Shown piece after piece: positions 15,618 through 23,663 of a stretch of DNA of 46,670 bases (its first letter is position 1; each line of letters begins with the position of its first letter). The notes beneath the pieces are model-generated. The model saw only the letters and a program-made list of their open reading frames with translations. It was not told the DNA's origin and ran no database searches. The DNA comes from Oscillospiraceae bacterium (GTDB lineage Bacteria; Bacillota; Clostridia; Oscillospirales; Ruminococcaceae), in NCBI GenBank assembly GCA_900768995.1, contig CAAGEZ010000033.1, positions 1-46,670 on the forward strand, given 5' to 3'. The translations under genes and the position numbers were made by a program.

Positions 15618-15644
15618 AGCGGTCGGTGTTATGCGCCGACCGCT
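15618..15644 (-). terminator. Terminator between convergent genes (SpoIID-like and FliD-C-like)
   Basis: AGCGGTCGG and CCGACCGCT form a perfect 9-bp stem. On the minus strand TTTTTT follows directly, making a strong terminator for the FliD-C-like gene. On the plus strand only ATGATTTTATG follows, so it is weaker for the SpoIID-like gene. Confidence 0.85.
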
Positions 15645-15657
15645 ATGATTTTATGTA

Positions 15658-16386
15658 TCAGGTGTGATAATCAAAGAATGTGCCGAGGAAGCTGCTTGCA
15701 AAGGTGTTGTAGCCGCTGTAAAGTCCCGAAGAATTTGAGCTGTCGTACATCATACCCTTGAATGCAGTTGTCTGAGCCTTGTTCACTGCCGCCTTGGAAA
15801 TAGCGTCAGCCTTGTCCGCAACACGGGCAACGGGAGAATAGGAGCTTCCGAACATTGAGGCAACAGCCCTGTCATCAGCGGCTCTGAGAGTCTTTTCATC
15901 AACAGTAAGCTTGTTGTCGCTGCCGACCTTTATGCCCATTCTGGAAAGTGCTCCCGAATAGGTCTTGACGGTGTTGGTCATAGAAAGTCCCGATTTAAGG
16001 GCATCAACGCTGTCAGACTTGCCCATAGCGTCAACAGCAGCATTGTAGCTGTCCGCAAAGGCTGTCACCTTTTTAACGAGAGTGTCCTTGTCGCTGATAT
16101 CTTTCAGGCTCATAGAACTAAGCTCTGCCGATTTCTTTTTAAGATCCTTAGCCGCTTCGGAAAGCTTCATTTCAGAGGAGACCGTACCGATCTCGCTGCT
16201 GTCCGAGGAGGACTTTGCCTTTTCAAGCTGTGATTTTATTTTCTTTTTATATTCGGGGGATCTGACCTCATCGACCTTTTTCATAAGCTCCTGAAGGTTG
16301 GCAGAGGTGTTCCTGCCGGTTCCCGAATACATTCCTGAGAAAAGATTTGAGTAAGCGGAATAATTGCCTATACCGTATAAGCTCAT
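15658..16386 (-). CDS. Short protein resembling the C-terminus of flagellar cap protein FliD
   Basis: A 242-residue protein without signal peptide or membrane segment. Residues about 115-175 (VTAFADSYNAAVDAMG, LSRMGIKVGSDNKLTVDEKT, VASMFGSS) match the pattern of the FliD_C domain, in which a LADIGI..DGKL.LDE..L segment is followed by ALF. The N-terminal domain and the D2/D3 domains of a full FliD (usually 450 or more residues) are absent; residues 20-110 are charged and helical. It starts with ATG after AAAGGGG and lies alone, divergent from the flagellar cluster with rpmB between. It could be a flagellar assembly or cap accessory protein; function is inferred from similarity only. Confidence 0.65.
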   Translation of the reverse strand: MSLYGIGNYSAYSNLFSGMYSGTGRNTSANLQELMKKVDEVRSPEYKKKIKSQLEKAKSSSDSSEIGTVSSEMKLSEAAKDLKKKSAELSSMSLKDISDKDTLVKKVTAFADSYNAAVDAMGKSDSVDALKSGLSMTNTVKTYSGALSRMGIKVGSDNKLTVDEKTLRAADDRAVASMFGSSYSPVARVADKADAISKAAVNKAQTTAFKGMMYDSSNSSGLYSGYNTFASSFLGTFFDYHT

Positions 16387-16469
16387 AATGTCAGCCCCTT
16401 TCGCTGTTTTCTTATACCTTTAATATAGCACATTTTCCCAAGGCATTTGTTAATTTTTTGTAAATAAAA

Positions 16470-16487
16470 AAGACGCCGAAGCGTCTT
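16470..16487 (-). terminator. Terminator of rpmB
   Basis: On the minus strand AAGACGC-TTCG-GCGTCTT has a 7-bp stem and a very stable UUCG tetraloop, followed by TTTTATTT. It lies 55 bp behind the rpmB stop codon and separates it from the FliD-C-like gene. Confidence 0.9.
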
Positions 16488-16491
16488 CCTT

Positions 16492-16505
16492 ATTGTACGT
16501 ACAAT
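16492..16505. repeat. Perfect 14-bp palindrome
   Basis: ATTGTACGTACAAT lies between the rpmB stop codon and its terminator. Its size and symmetry suit a dimeric DNA-binding protein, but no target promoter is adjacent; chance is possible. Confidence 0.4.
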
Positions 16506-16541
16506 TCGGTTATAAAATGTCCGCCGATTTCCCGTCGAAAA

Positions 16542-16730
16542 TCAGACAGCACGTGTTACCTTACCGGAACGGAGGCATCTTGTGCACACGTAGATGTGCT
16601 TAGGAGTACCGTCAACGATAGCTTTTACACGCTTTACATTAGGCTTCCAGGTTCTGTTGGAACGACGATGAGAGTGGGAAACCTTAATACCGAAAGTAAC
16701 GCCCTTTCCGCAAATATCGCACTTTGCCAT
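16542..16730 (-). CDS. rpmB: 50S ribosomal protein L28
   Basis: A 62-residue large-subunit protein. VSHSHRRSNRTWKPNVKRVK and the two Cys pairs (CDIC near the start, CTRC near the end) are those of the zinc-binding form of L28. GGAGG precedes the ATG. It is transcribed alone, with two candidate promoters upstream and a UUCG-hairpin terminator downstream. Confidence 0.97.
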   Translation of the reverse strand: MAKCDICGKGVTFGIKVSHSHRRSNRTWKPNVKRVKAIVDGTPKHIYVCTRCLRSGKVTRAV

Positions 16731-16800
16731 TTGGGCCGCACCTCCTTGAAAAGTAATAGCGTTTCAACGCCCTTGTACGGGACGTTTTCAGAACATTTCA

Positions 16801-16829
16801 ATTATATCACAGGATTTTGCAAATTGCAA
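16801..16829 (-). promoter_or_regulatory. Proximal sigma-A promoter of rpmB with extended -10
   Basis: On the minus strand TTGCAA (16824-16829), 17 bp, then TGATATAAT, an extended -10 with consensus TATAAT at 16801-16806. The expected leader is about 65 nt. Confidence 0.7.
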
Positions 16830-16971
16830 GCATTTTTTTCGGTTTTCAGCATTTTTATAATTTGCTACAATTACCGGTATATTCGTGATGACATTTTTGT
16901 GCAGCATACATCACAAAATGCACAATCTGTCTTTTCGGCTGATGTAACAGCCTGCCGATGTGACAGAAGAT

Positions 16972-17000
16972 ATCATACCATATATATTGGAGTTTGTCAA
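16972..17000 (-). promoter_or_regulatory. Distal sigma-A promoter of rpmB
   Basis: On the minus strand consensus TTGACA (16995-17000), 17 bp, then TATGAT (16972-16977). It would give a leader of about 235 nt upstream of rpmB. Confidence 0.65.
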
Positions 17001-17024
17001 TCATTTTATCAGCGTGTTTTAAGG

Positions 17025-17054
17025 TTGACATATTTTTACATTCATTGGTAATAT
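17025..17054 (+). promoter_or_regulatory. Weak candidate distal promoter of the flagellar cluster
   Basis: TTGACA (17025-17030), 18 bp, then TAATAT (17049-17054). The -35 is perfect but the -10 is poor, and it lies 280 bp before flgB. Confidence 0.35.
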
Positions 17055-17217
17055 ATGTAAGTTTTCAGATACATATTTTGTCGGTATTACACATAACGCA
17101 AGTCAAATAAGCTCTTTATATTCACACTTTAGTTGTCATTTGTTTGTTTTATCGAAAATGAATATATTTTTTAACAGAATTTTGTCACAGAAATTTGCAA
17201 ATACTGCATTTTTGCTC

Positions 17218-17246
17218 TTGTAATTTTCTGCGTTTTGTATTATAAT
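17218..17246 (+). promoter_or_regulatory. Candidate sigma-A promoter of the flagellar cluster
   Basis: TTGTAA (17218-17223), 17 bp, then consensus TATAAT (17241-17246), 90 bp before the flgB start codon. As in B. subtilis fla/che, the cluster seems to be started by the housekeeping sigma factor, with sigma-28 encoded inside it. Confidence 0.6.
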
Positions 17247-17336
17247 TATTATTAGCTATAAGTGTGTCCACAGGTGCATTATGCATTTTTATAAGGATAT
17301 TCCGCAAGGCTTTTATATATGAAAGGAGCTCCGCTT

Positions 17337-17777
17337 ATGGGACTTTTCGACAGTGCCGCTTTCAAAATAACCGAACAGGGTCTTGACGCTGCCTGGTACA
17401 AGCAGCAGGTCATAAGCCACAATATCGCAAACGTTTCCACCCCTGACTTCAAGGCTAAGACCGTTGATTTCGGGCTCGTGCTCAAGGAAAAGATGAAGTG
17501 CCCCTATCACGGCAGGACAAGCTGCCCCCACGATCATCTCAAATCCGAAAACGGCTCCGCTCAGGTTTCGGGTTCCGGTGCTTCAAGCGGCAATGATGAT
17601 GAGCTTGTGTGGGTGAACACTACATATGAAACAGACACCAGCCAGCTCCTGAACGGCAACAATGTTGACATCGAAAAAGAGGGTCTGTCCCTTGTTGATG
17701 TTCAGTATCAGTACAAAACTATGATCGACTATATGAACAGCCAGTACGCTATTATACGCCGTGCAATTGGCAAATAA
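17337..17777 (+). CDS. flgB: Flagellar basal-body rod protein FlgB
   Basis: FlgB is a proximal rod subunit exported through the flagellar secretion system. The N-terminal signature VISHNIANVSTPDFKAKTVD and the C-terminal LLNGNNVDIEKEGLSLVDVQ are typical. The frame opens at an ATG at 17319, but that ATG lies before the AAAGGAG site, so the start is the ATG at 17337 (146 residues). The middle loop holds a cluster unusual for FlgB: C55, H58, C63, H65 and H67 within 13 residues, followed by a Ser/Gly-rich stretch. This could bind a metal. The stop codon is part of the first unit of a 17-bp tandem repeat. It is the first gene of the flagellar cluster. Confidence 0.95.
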   Translation: MGLFDSAAFKITEQGLDAAWYKQQVISHNIANVSTPDFKAKTVDFGLVLKEKMKCPYHGRTSCPHDHLKSENGSAQVSGSGASSGNDDELVWVNTTYETDTSQLLNGNNVDIEKEGLSLVDVQYQYKTMIDYMNSQYAIIRRAIGK

Positions 17778-17828
17778 TATTTACCCGCAAATAATATTTA
17801 CCCGCAAATAATATTTACCCGCAAATAA
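17772..17828 (+). repeat. 17-bp tandem repeat, three full copies and a partial, at the flgB stop codon
   Basis: AAATAATATTTACCCGC occurs three times without interruption (17772-17788, 17789-17805, 17806-17822), followed by the partial AAATAA. The first copy contains the last Lys codon and the TAA stop of flgB. The copies are identical, which suggests recent slippage. Copy-number change would alter only the flgB-flgC spacing, not either protein. Confidence 0.95.
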
Positions 17829-17860
17829 GATATTGCAAGTAATTTCGAAAGGAGACCGCT

Positions 17861-18346
17861 ATGGGATTTTTAAGCTCACTTGATATTGGTCATTCCGCTC
17901 TCTCGGCTCAGAGGCTGAGAATGGACATTATTTCTCAGAATATAGCAAATCAGGATTCCTACAACACCGCCACAGGCGAGCCGTACTGCCGCCAACTCAC
18001 GGTGATAAGCGAGAAAAAGGATTTCGCAGGAGTTCTGAACAAATACACCACCCGTGACAGATCCACCCACAGCAGAGGTGTTTATTACAGGGCAAATCAG
18101 GACAAGTACCGTCTTGCGGGTGCTGTTATCACCGAAGTCATCGACGATGATGCGCCTATGACGCCTGTGTACGACCCCGACAATCCCCTTGCCGATGAAA
18201 ACGGCTACATATATCACTCAAACGTTGACAACACCAAGGAGCAGACAGACCTTATGGCGGCTCAGCGTGCCTATGAAGCCAATGCCTCAGCCATCGAAGT
18301 CGTAAAGGCTATGATGAGCAAGGCCTCCGAGCTGAAGGGCAACTGA
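17861..18346 (+). CDS. flgC: Flagellar basal-body rod protein FlgC
   Basis: FlgC is a proximal rod subunit, exported by the flagellar apparatus. The 161 residues include the rod N-terminal motif (LRMDIISQNIANQDS) and the C-terminal YHSNVDNTKEQTDLMAAQRA and YEANASAIEVVKAMMSKASEL, where FlgB/C-type proteins form their coiled-coil core. GAAAGGAG precedes the ATG. It is separated from flgB by the 17-bp tandem repeat and lies 36 bp before fliE. Confidence 0.97.
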   Translation: MGFLSSLDIGHSALSAQRLRMDIISQNIANQDSYNTATGEPYCRQLTVISEKKDFAGVLNKYTTRDRSTHSRGVYYRANQDKYRLAGAVITEVIDDDAPMTPVYDPDNPLADENGYIYHSNVDNTKEQTDLMAAQRAYEANASAIEVVKAMMSKASELKGN

Positions 18347-18382
18347 GTTGCAAAGATATGATAAAAGAAAGGATCCGATAAA

Positions 18383-18694
18383 ATGTACATCGTTCCCATA
18401 AGCTCCGCAATAACCCCTCTTGATATACTGTCCCAGAACGAAACTGCGGCGGCAGAGAGCAGCAAGACCGATTCCCCCTCCTTTGCGGACGTTTTCAGAG
18501 AGGTCGTTACCGATGTCACCGACACCCAGCAGGTCGTAAATGAGGATTCCGCCCGCCTTGTTATGGGCGAGATCGACGATCTGCACACTATATATAATAA
18601 TCTCACAAAGGCAGAGATAGCCGTGGAGACCTTCGTTGCCATAAAGGACGCCTGCCAGCAGAGCTATGACCAGATAATGCAGATGAGTATGTAA
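18383..18694 (+). CDS. fliE: Flagellar hook-basal body protein FliE
   Basis: FliE is the junction protein between MS-ring and rod and is needed to start export of rod subunits. The 103-residue protein ends in the conserved segment HTIYNNLTKAEIAVETFVAI plus KDACQQSYDQIMQM, and SFADVFREVVTDV matches the start of the FliE domain. AAAGGATCC precedes the ATG. It lies directly before fliF, the universal arrangement. Confidence 0.96.
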   Translation: MYIVPISSAITPLDILSQNETAAAESSKTDSPSFADVFREVVTDVTDTQQVVNEDSARLVMGEIDDLHTIYNNLTKAEIAVETFVAIKDACQQSYDQIMQMSM

Positions 18695-18720
18695 GTTCAC
18701 CGGAAGGGAAATAACAGGGA

Positions 18721-20394
18721 ATGAGCGAAAAAATTCAAAAGACCATAACCACTGTCAAGGAATACTGGGGCAGACAGACCAAAAAGACCAAGGGAATTTA
18801 CATAGGCGGTCTGGTGCTGGTGCTGATAATTGCCATAGTTGCAGTGGTGCTTCTCAATAAAAAGGATTATGTTGTTCTGTACGAGGGGCTTGAGACCTCC
18901 GAAGCTGCGGAGATAGTTCAGCTCATCGAGGAATCGGGATATGAATGCACCCTCCGCTCAGGCGGCACTATCGTTGTACCAAAGGGCACTGAGGACAAGA
19001 TAGCAATGAATCTTGCGATGCAGAAATACCCCAAGTCATCTATCAATTACGATATATACACCACCAACGTGGGAATGTTCACAACAGAGTCGGAAAAGCG
19101 CCAGTATGAGCGTATTGCTGCGGAGGAAAGACTTTCCGCAATACTCTCTTCATTCGAGGGTGTTCGTGATGCTGTTGCGACACTCACTATACCCGAAAAG
19201 AAAAATACCGTTATCGAGGCATACAAGCAGGAGCCCTCCGCAAATGCTGTCATCTACCTTGAGGACGATGTTAAGCTCACAAATGAGCAGATAGAGGGTA
19301 TGACCTACCTTATCACCACCTACGGCATCAAGAAAGAAAACATCACCTTAGTTGACAACTACGGCGCACTTCTTCTTGCCGAGGACACCCCTGCGGACGT
19401 TGTTGCAGAGGAAACAAGAAAACTCAAATTCAAGAATGACCTTGAAAATCAGATACGTGAGAAGATTGAGGCTCTCCTTATCCCCGCTTACGGCGAGGAC
19501 GGCTTCTCGGCGGCTGTAAATATGGTCTTAAACTTTGACAGCAAAGTATCCGAGGACACCGTCTACACCCCCTCCACCAACGATGAGCGAGGTATGCTCC
19601 AGCACACGGACGCATCTCAGGCAAGCGGCTATGCCACTGCCGACGGCGGCGTTCAGGGCGTTGAGACCAATGCAGATGACACATATCCCGAGGGAACCAC
19701 AAACGGAAACGGTCAGTGGGCGGAAAACTCCGTTTCAAACACATACCTTGTTAACACCTACAAGGAACAGGTTGAAAAGGCAGGCTATGTTATCGACGGA
19801 CTTTCGATCTCCGTTGTTATCTACACCGATTATCTTCCCGATACCACAAGACAGAACCTTGTAAATCTCGTGGCAAATGCAGGCACGGTAAATCCCGCAG
19901 TTGCTCAGGACGTTGTTACTGTTACAAATCTCCAGAAAACTCCCGATACAGTCGATGCAAGCGCCCAAACCTTTATCTTCGGTCTCACCCTCAGCCAGCT
20001 TGTTATCCTCGGTGCGATACTTCTCGGAATACTTCTCATTCTCATTATTATCCTTGTATCTCTCAGAACAAGTGCCAAGAGGAAGAGAAGGGAATTCGAG
20101 AAAACAATTCTTGCACAGCACGCTCCCGCAGAGGGAGAACCCCTTATCGACAGCTTCTTCTCTCTCAGTGACGAAGGCTCGCCCTCTGTTGACATTCCCA
20201 GTCTCAATGCGGACACAGGCGTGGAGACAAAGGAGACTATCATCAGGAGAGAGCTTACAGACTTTGCAAGGACCAGCCCCGAGATCGTGGCACAGCTTCT
20301 CAGAAGCTGGGTACACGAGGAGGAGGAAAACGCAGGCAAAGCCAAAAAGAAAAAGGAAGAGCCTGCTCCCCAGCCTGCTGAGGAGAAAAAGTAA
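18721..20394 (+). CDS. fliF: Flagellar MS-ring protein FliF
   Basis: FliF forms the membrane ring on which rod, switch and export gate assemble. Its two membrane spans are visible at about residues 25-45 (YIGGLVLVLIIAIVAVVLL) and 418-448 (LVILGAILLGILLILIIIL). Between them lie the ring-building motifs, including DYVVLYEGLETSEAAEIVQL and ERLSAILSSFEGVRDAVATL. The C-terminal tail after the second helix contains the FliG-binding segment (RRELTDFARTSPEIVAQLLR). Length is 557 residues, normal. A GGAAGGGA site precedes the ATG. Confidence 0.98.
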   Translation: MSEKIQKTITTVKEYWGRQTKKTKGIYIGGLVLVLIIAIVAVVLLNKKDYVVLYEGLETSEAAEIVQLIEESGYECTLRSGGTIVVPKGTEDKIAMNLAMQKYPKSSINYDIYTTNVGMFTTESEKRQYERIAAEERLSAILSSFEGVRDAVATLTIPEKKNTVIEAYKQEPSANAVIYLEDDVKLTNEQIEGMTYLITTYGIKKENITLVDNYGALLLAEDTPADVVAEETRKLKFKNDLENQIREKIEALLIPAYGEDGFSAAVNMVLNFDSKVSEDTVYTPSTNDERGMLQHTDASQASGYATADGGVQGVETNADDTYPEGTTNGNGQWAENSVSNTYLVNTYKEQVEKAGYVIDGLSISVVIYTDYLPDTTRQNLVNLVANAGTVNPAVAQDVVTVTNLQKTPDTVDASAQTFIFGLTLSQLVILGAILLGILLILIIILVSLRTSAKRKRREFEKTILAQHAPAEGEPLIDSFFSLSDEGSPSVDIPSLNADTGVETKETIIRRELTDFARTSPEIVAQLLRSWVHEEEENAGKAKKKKEEPAPQPAEEKK

Positions 20395-20427
20395 CACTCC
20401 CCTTATAAGCCGAAAGGAATGTTTTCA

Positions 20428-21438
20428 ATGAGCGATCTGCTTGAACTTACCCCAAGACAAAAAGCCGCTGTGGTCATTACCGCTCTGGGAACGGACAATG
20501 CCGCAGGAGTATATAAGCATCTGAGCAATGATGAAGTTGAAACGCTGACGCTTGACGTTTCAAGCCTCCCCTATCTTGATGCCACCGTTGCAGACTCGGT
20601 TTTAAACGAGTTCTACGAGCTGTGCCTTACACAGAAGGTCATCACCGACGGCGGCGTTGAGTACGCAAGAGACGTTCTCACCAAGGCATTCGGTGAAGAG
20701 GCTGCCGCAAGACTGATGAGCAAGATAACCAAAACTATGCAGTCCAAGGCATTCGAGTTTGTCAGAAAGTCCGACTACAAAAACCTCCTTGCCATTGTTC
20801 AGAACGAGTACCCTCAGACTATCGCACTTATCCTCTCCTATGCCACATCGGAACAGGCTTCCGCTGTTCTGAACGAGCTGCCTAAGGAGAAGCGGGTTGA
20901 GGTAGTTGAGAGAATCGCAAAGATGGATTCCGCATCTCCCGACACGGTAAAGGCTATCGAAGCCACCCTCGAAAGGAAATTTGCCTCCATCGTTTCTATG
21001 GACACCACCGAGGTCGGCGGTATCAACACTGTTGCGGATATCCTCAACAAGGTCGACCGCTCCACCGAAAAATACATCTTCGACGAGCTCTCCGTCAGAG
21101 ACCCTGTTCTCGTGGACGAGATCAAGAAGAAAATGTTCGTATTCGAGGATATCCTCACTCTCGACTCTATGTCCATTCAGAGATTTATCCGAGACTGCGA
21201 CACCAAAGATCTTGCTGTTGCCATCAAGGGCTCCAACGAAGAGGTCGCTGCGGCACTCTTTGCCAATATGCCTCAGAGAATGCAGGAGTCCATTCAGCAG
21301 GAGATCGAATATCTGCATAATATCCGTATGCGTGACGTTGAAGAAGCTCAGCAGCGTATCGTAGGCATTATCAGACACCTTGAGGAAGAGGGCGAGCTTG
21401 TTATCGGTAAGGGCGGAGATGATGAGATAATTGCTTAA
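20428..21438 (+). CDS. fliG: Flagellar motor switch protein FliG
   Basis: FliG is the rotor subunit that interacts with MotA and transmits torque and direction changes. Residues from LTPRQKAAVVITALG (N-terminal FliF-binding domain) through EYPQTIALILSY (the EHPQR-type motif that contacts FliM) to the charged C-terminal domain (VDEIKKKMFVFEDILTLDSM) are all present; length is 336 residues. An ATG at 20419 is also in frame but sits directly on the AAAGGA site; ATG 20428 has the right spacing and is preferred. The 3' end overlaps fliH by 8 bp. Confidence 0.97.
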   Translation: MSDLLELTPRQKAAVVITALGTDNAAGVYKHLSNDEVETLTLDVSSLPYLDATVADSVLNEFYELCLTQKVITDGGVEYARDVLTKAFGEEAAARLMSKITKTMQSKAFEFVRKSDYKNLLAIVQNEYPQTIALILSYATSEQASAVLNELPKEKRVEVVERIAKMDSASPDTVKAIEATLERKFASIVSMDTTEVGGINTVADILNKVDRSTEKYIFDELSVRDPVLVDEIKKKMFVFEDILTLDSMSIQRFIRDCDTKDLAVAIKGSNEEVAAALFANMPQRMQESIQQEIEYLHNIRMRDVEEAQQRIVGIIRHLEEEGELVIGKGGDDEIIA

Positions 21439-22312
21439 AATAGTCAAATCAAAGGTCTACAGCTTCGACAGCTCAAAGCTCGTTCCTGTTGGCGAGCAGC
21501 CGAAGAAAGCTGAGCCAATACCCGAACCCGAAGAGCATATCCCCACCCCTGAGGAAATTGCGGCTCAGAAAGAAGCTGAGAGAGCAAAACGCCTTGAGGA
21601 CGAGACAAAGCGCTTCAATGAAGCGGTGATAAAGCGTTCCGACGGGATAATCGCCGCCAAAAAGAAGAAAATGGACGAGGATTACGAGAAGATCGTTGCG
21701 GCAGGAAGAAATTCCGCCGAAAAGATGATCGAAGATGCCCGTTCAAAGACAAGAGCTGTTTTTGAAGCCACCGATGAGGAATGCAAAAAGCTCAGGGAAA
21801 GGGCTGAAAAGGAGGGCTTCGAGGCGGGTTTTGAAGCGGGAAAGGCTGACGCTGTAAAGAAGTGCGACAAGTACCTTGAAACGGCAGGTGCTCTGCTTTC
21901 CGAGATAAACGCCAAGAAAGAAGCCTACTACATCTCTCACGAATATGAGCTTTGCGAGACTGTTCTCGATATGGTGAAAAAGATCACTATGTCCGAGATA
22001 AAAACAGACCCCGAGGTCATTGACCGGATCGCCGCAAATGCAGCTAAGAGCTTCAGAAATTCCGATTATGTGAAGATATCCCTTGCAAAGGGCGAGGCTT
22101 CAAGAAAATTCGTGACGGACAAGGAATTTGTAAAGTCCCTTATCCCGTTCATTCCCGAAATAGATGTTGAGGAGCTTGACCCTGAGGACGCTCCACCGGG
22201 CACTGTCGTTCTTGACAACGGCTCGGAGATAATCGATGCTTCGGTTCCAACTCAGCTCGATTTCTTAAAAGAAATTATGAAAAATTCCCACGGCGGTGAA
22301 GAGGAAAAATAA
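21431..22312 (+). CDS. fliH: Flagellar assembly protein FliH
   Basis: FliH binds the export ATPase FliI and delivers it to the export gate. The 293-residue protein has a charged, coiled-coil middle (residues about 40-150, rich in E, K, A and R) with the repeated GFEAGFEAGKADA segment typical of the FliH glycine-repeat region, and a C-terminal half like the V-ATPase E-subunit peripheral stalk. The start is TTG at 21431 inside the fliG stop region, so translation is probably coupled. fliI follows with a 25-bp gap. Confidence 0.92.
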   Translation: MLKIVKSKVYSFDSSKLVPVGEQPKKAEPIPEPEEHIPTPEEIAAQKEAERAKRLEDETKRFNEAVIKRSDGIIAAKKKKMDEDYEKIVAAGRNSAEKMIEDARSKTRAVFEATDEECKKLRERAEKEGFEAGFEAGKADAVKKCDKYLETAGALLSEINAKKEAYYISHEYELCETVLDMVKKITMSEIKTDPEVIDRIAANAAKSFRNSDYVKISLAKGEASRKFVTDKEFVKSLIPFIPEIDVEELDPEDAPPGTVVLDNGSEIIDASVPTQLDFLKEIMKNSHGGEEEK

Positions 22313-22337
22313 CTGCTGTTATGACGAGGTTGTACAG

Positions 22338-23645
22338 ATGGATTTTAAGGCTGTAAGAAACGCTGTGAGAACGGCTGAGCTTTACCGCTATCAAGGCAAA
22401 ATTGAAAAAATTATCGGTATGACCATTGAAGCCAGCGGCCCTGTCTGCAACATCGGTGATGTATGCCGAATTTATAAAAAGGGCAGGTCGGGCGATTTCA
22501 TTTACGCCGAAGTTGTTGGCTTCCGTCACGGCACCGTTATGCTTATGCCATACACGGACATTGAGGGCATAGGCCCCGGTTCTGTGGTGGATAACACCGG
22601 CGACAAGCTGAAGGTCGGCGTGGGCGACTGCCTTATCGGCAGGGTCATAAACGCTGTGGGCGACCCCATTGACGGCGGTGCACCCATAAAAACTCTTGAA
22701 AGCTACTCCATTGCGGGCGAACCCGTTAATCCCCTCACACGCCCTGCAATACACGATATTATCCCCTTCGGGGTCAAAGCCATTGACGGTCTGCTCACAA
22801 TCGGCAGAGGTCAGAGAATGGGCATTTTTGCAGGCTCGGGCGTTGGTAAATCCACCCTCCTCGGTATGATAGCGAGGGAAGTTCAGGCGGACATAAACGT
22901 CATTGCCCTTGTGGGCGAGCGAGGCAGAGAGGTTCTCGAATTTATCCAGCGTGACCTTGGTCCCAAGGGTATGGCAAGGTCGGTGCTGGTGGTGGCTACA
23001 TCAGACCAGCCCTCTATGATGAGAAACAAGTGCCCTATGACCGCCACCGCTATTGCGGAGTATTTCAAGGACAAGGGCAAAAATGTACTGCTGATGATGG
23101 ACTCCCTCACACGTTACGCTATGGCGCAGCGTGAGATAGGTCTTGCCACGGGTGAAGCACCCATTGCAAGAGGCTACACCCCCTCCATTTACACGGCGAT
23201 GCCGAAACTGTTGGAGAGGGCGGGCAATTTTGAAAAAGGGTCTATCACGGGAATATACACCGTGCTCGTTGAGGGCGACGACACCAACGAGCCTATTTCC
23301 GATACCGTAAGAGGTATCATCGACGGTCATATAATCCTGTCGAGAAAGGTTGCGGCAAGGAACCATTACCCCGCTATCGAGGTGCTTGATTCGGTATCCC
23401 GTCTGATGTCGGAGATCGCTCCGAAGGATCAGAAAGATGCCGCTTCAAAAATGAGAAATCTTCTTGCCACCTATTATGCAAACGCCGATCTGGTCAACAT
23501 CGGAGCTTACAAAAAGGGCACAAATCACGCCCTTGACGAGGCTCTGAGGAAGATCGACAAGATAAATGCGTTCCTCTGTCAGTCCACCGACGAAGCGTTC
23601 AGCTTTGAGGACACGGTGAAGATGATGAAGGAAGCTGTCAGCTGA
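22338..23645 (+). CDS. fliI: Flagellum-specific ATP synthase/ATPase FliI
   Basis: FliI is the hexameric cytoplasmic ATPase of flagellar protein export, related to F1 beta subunits. Walker A (GSGVGKST, with K171) is present, followed by VIALVGERGREVLEFI, the Walker B region VLLMMDSLTRYAMAQREIGL and ARGYTPSIY. The open frame extends back to a GTG at 22296, but that overlaps fliH; ATG 22338 (MDFKAVRNAV), after an ACGAGGT site, gives 435 residues, the usual length. Confidence 0.97.
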   Translation: MDFKAVRNAVRTAELYRYQGKIEKIIGMTIEASGPVCNIGDVCRIYKKGRSGDFIYAEVVGFRHGTVMLMPYTDIEGIGPGSVVDNTGDKLKVGVGDCLIGRVINAVGDPIDGGAPIKTLESYSIAGEPVNPLTRPAIHDIIPFGVKAIDGLLTIGRGQRMGIFAGSGVGKSTLLGMIAREVQADINVIALVGERGREVLEFIQRDLGPKGMARSVLVVATSDQPSMMRNKCPMTATAIAEYFKDKGKNVLLMMDSLTRYAMAQREIGLATGEAPIARGYTPSIYTAMPKLLERAGNFEKGSITGIYTVLVEGDDTNEPISDTVRGIIDGHIILSRKVAARNHYPAIEVLDSVSRLMSEIAPKDQKDAASKMRNLLATYYANADLVNIGAYKKGTNHALDEALRKIDKINAFLCQSTDEAFSFEDTVKMMKEAVS

Positions 23646-23663
23646 TGTCGGAGGTAATTTTCT

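Larger units (their letters stand above)
16731..17336. other. 606-bp AT-rich divergent intergenic region between rpmB and flgB
   Basis: This is the control region between rpmB and the flagellar cluster. It holds two minus-strand sigma-A-type promoters for rpmB and two plus-strand candidates for flgB, listed separately. I looked for c-di-GMP riboswitch motifs before flgB and saw none, nor a convincing sigma-28 promoter. Open frames crossing this stretch have no ribosome binding site. Confidence 0.6.

Noticed and set aside
16596..17051. Plus-strand 151-codon frame across rpmB and its upstream region
   Set aside because: It is antisense to rpmB and crosses two rpmB promoters; no ribosome binding site and no protein-like composition.
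17247..17336. c-di-GMP riboswitch in the flgB leader
   Set aside because: Looked for because such switches precede flagellar operons in some Clostridia, but the GEMM core segments are absent.
17772..17828. CRISPR array
   Set aside because: The 17-bp units are directly adjacent without spacers, so this is a simple tandem repeat.
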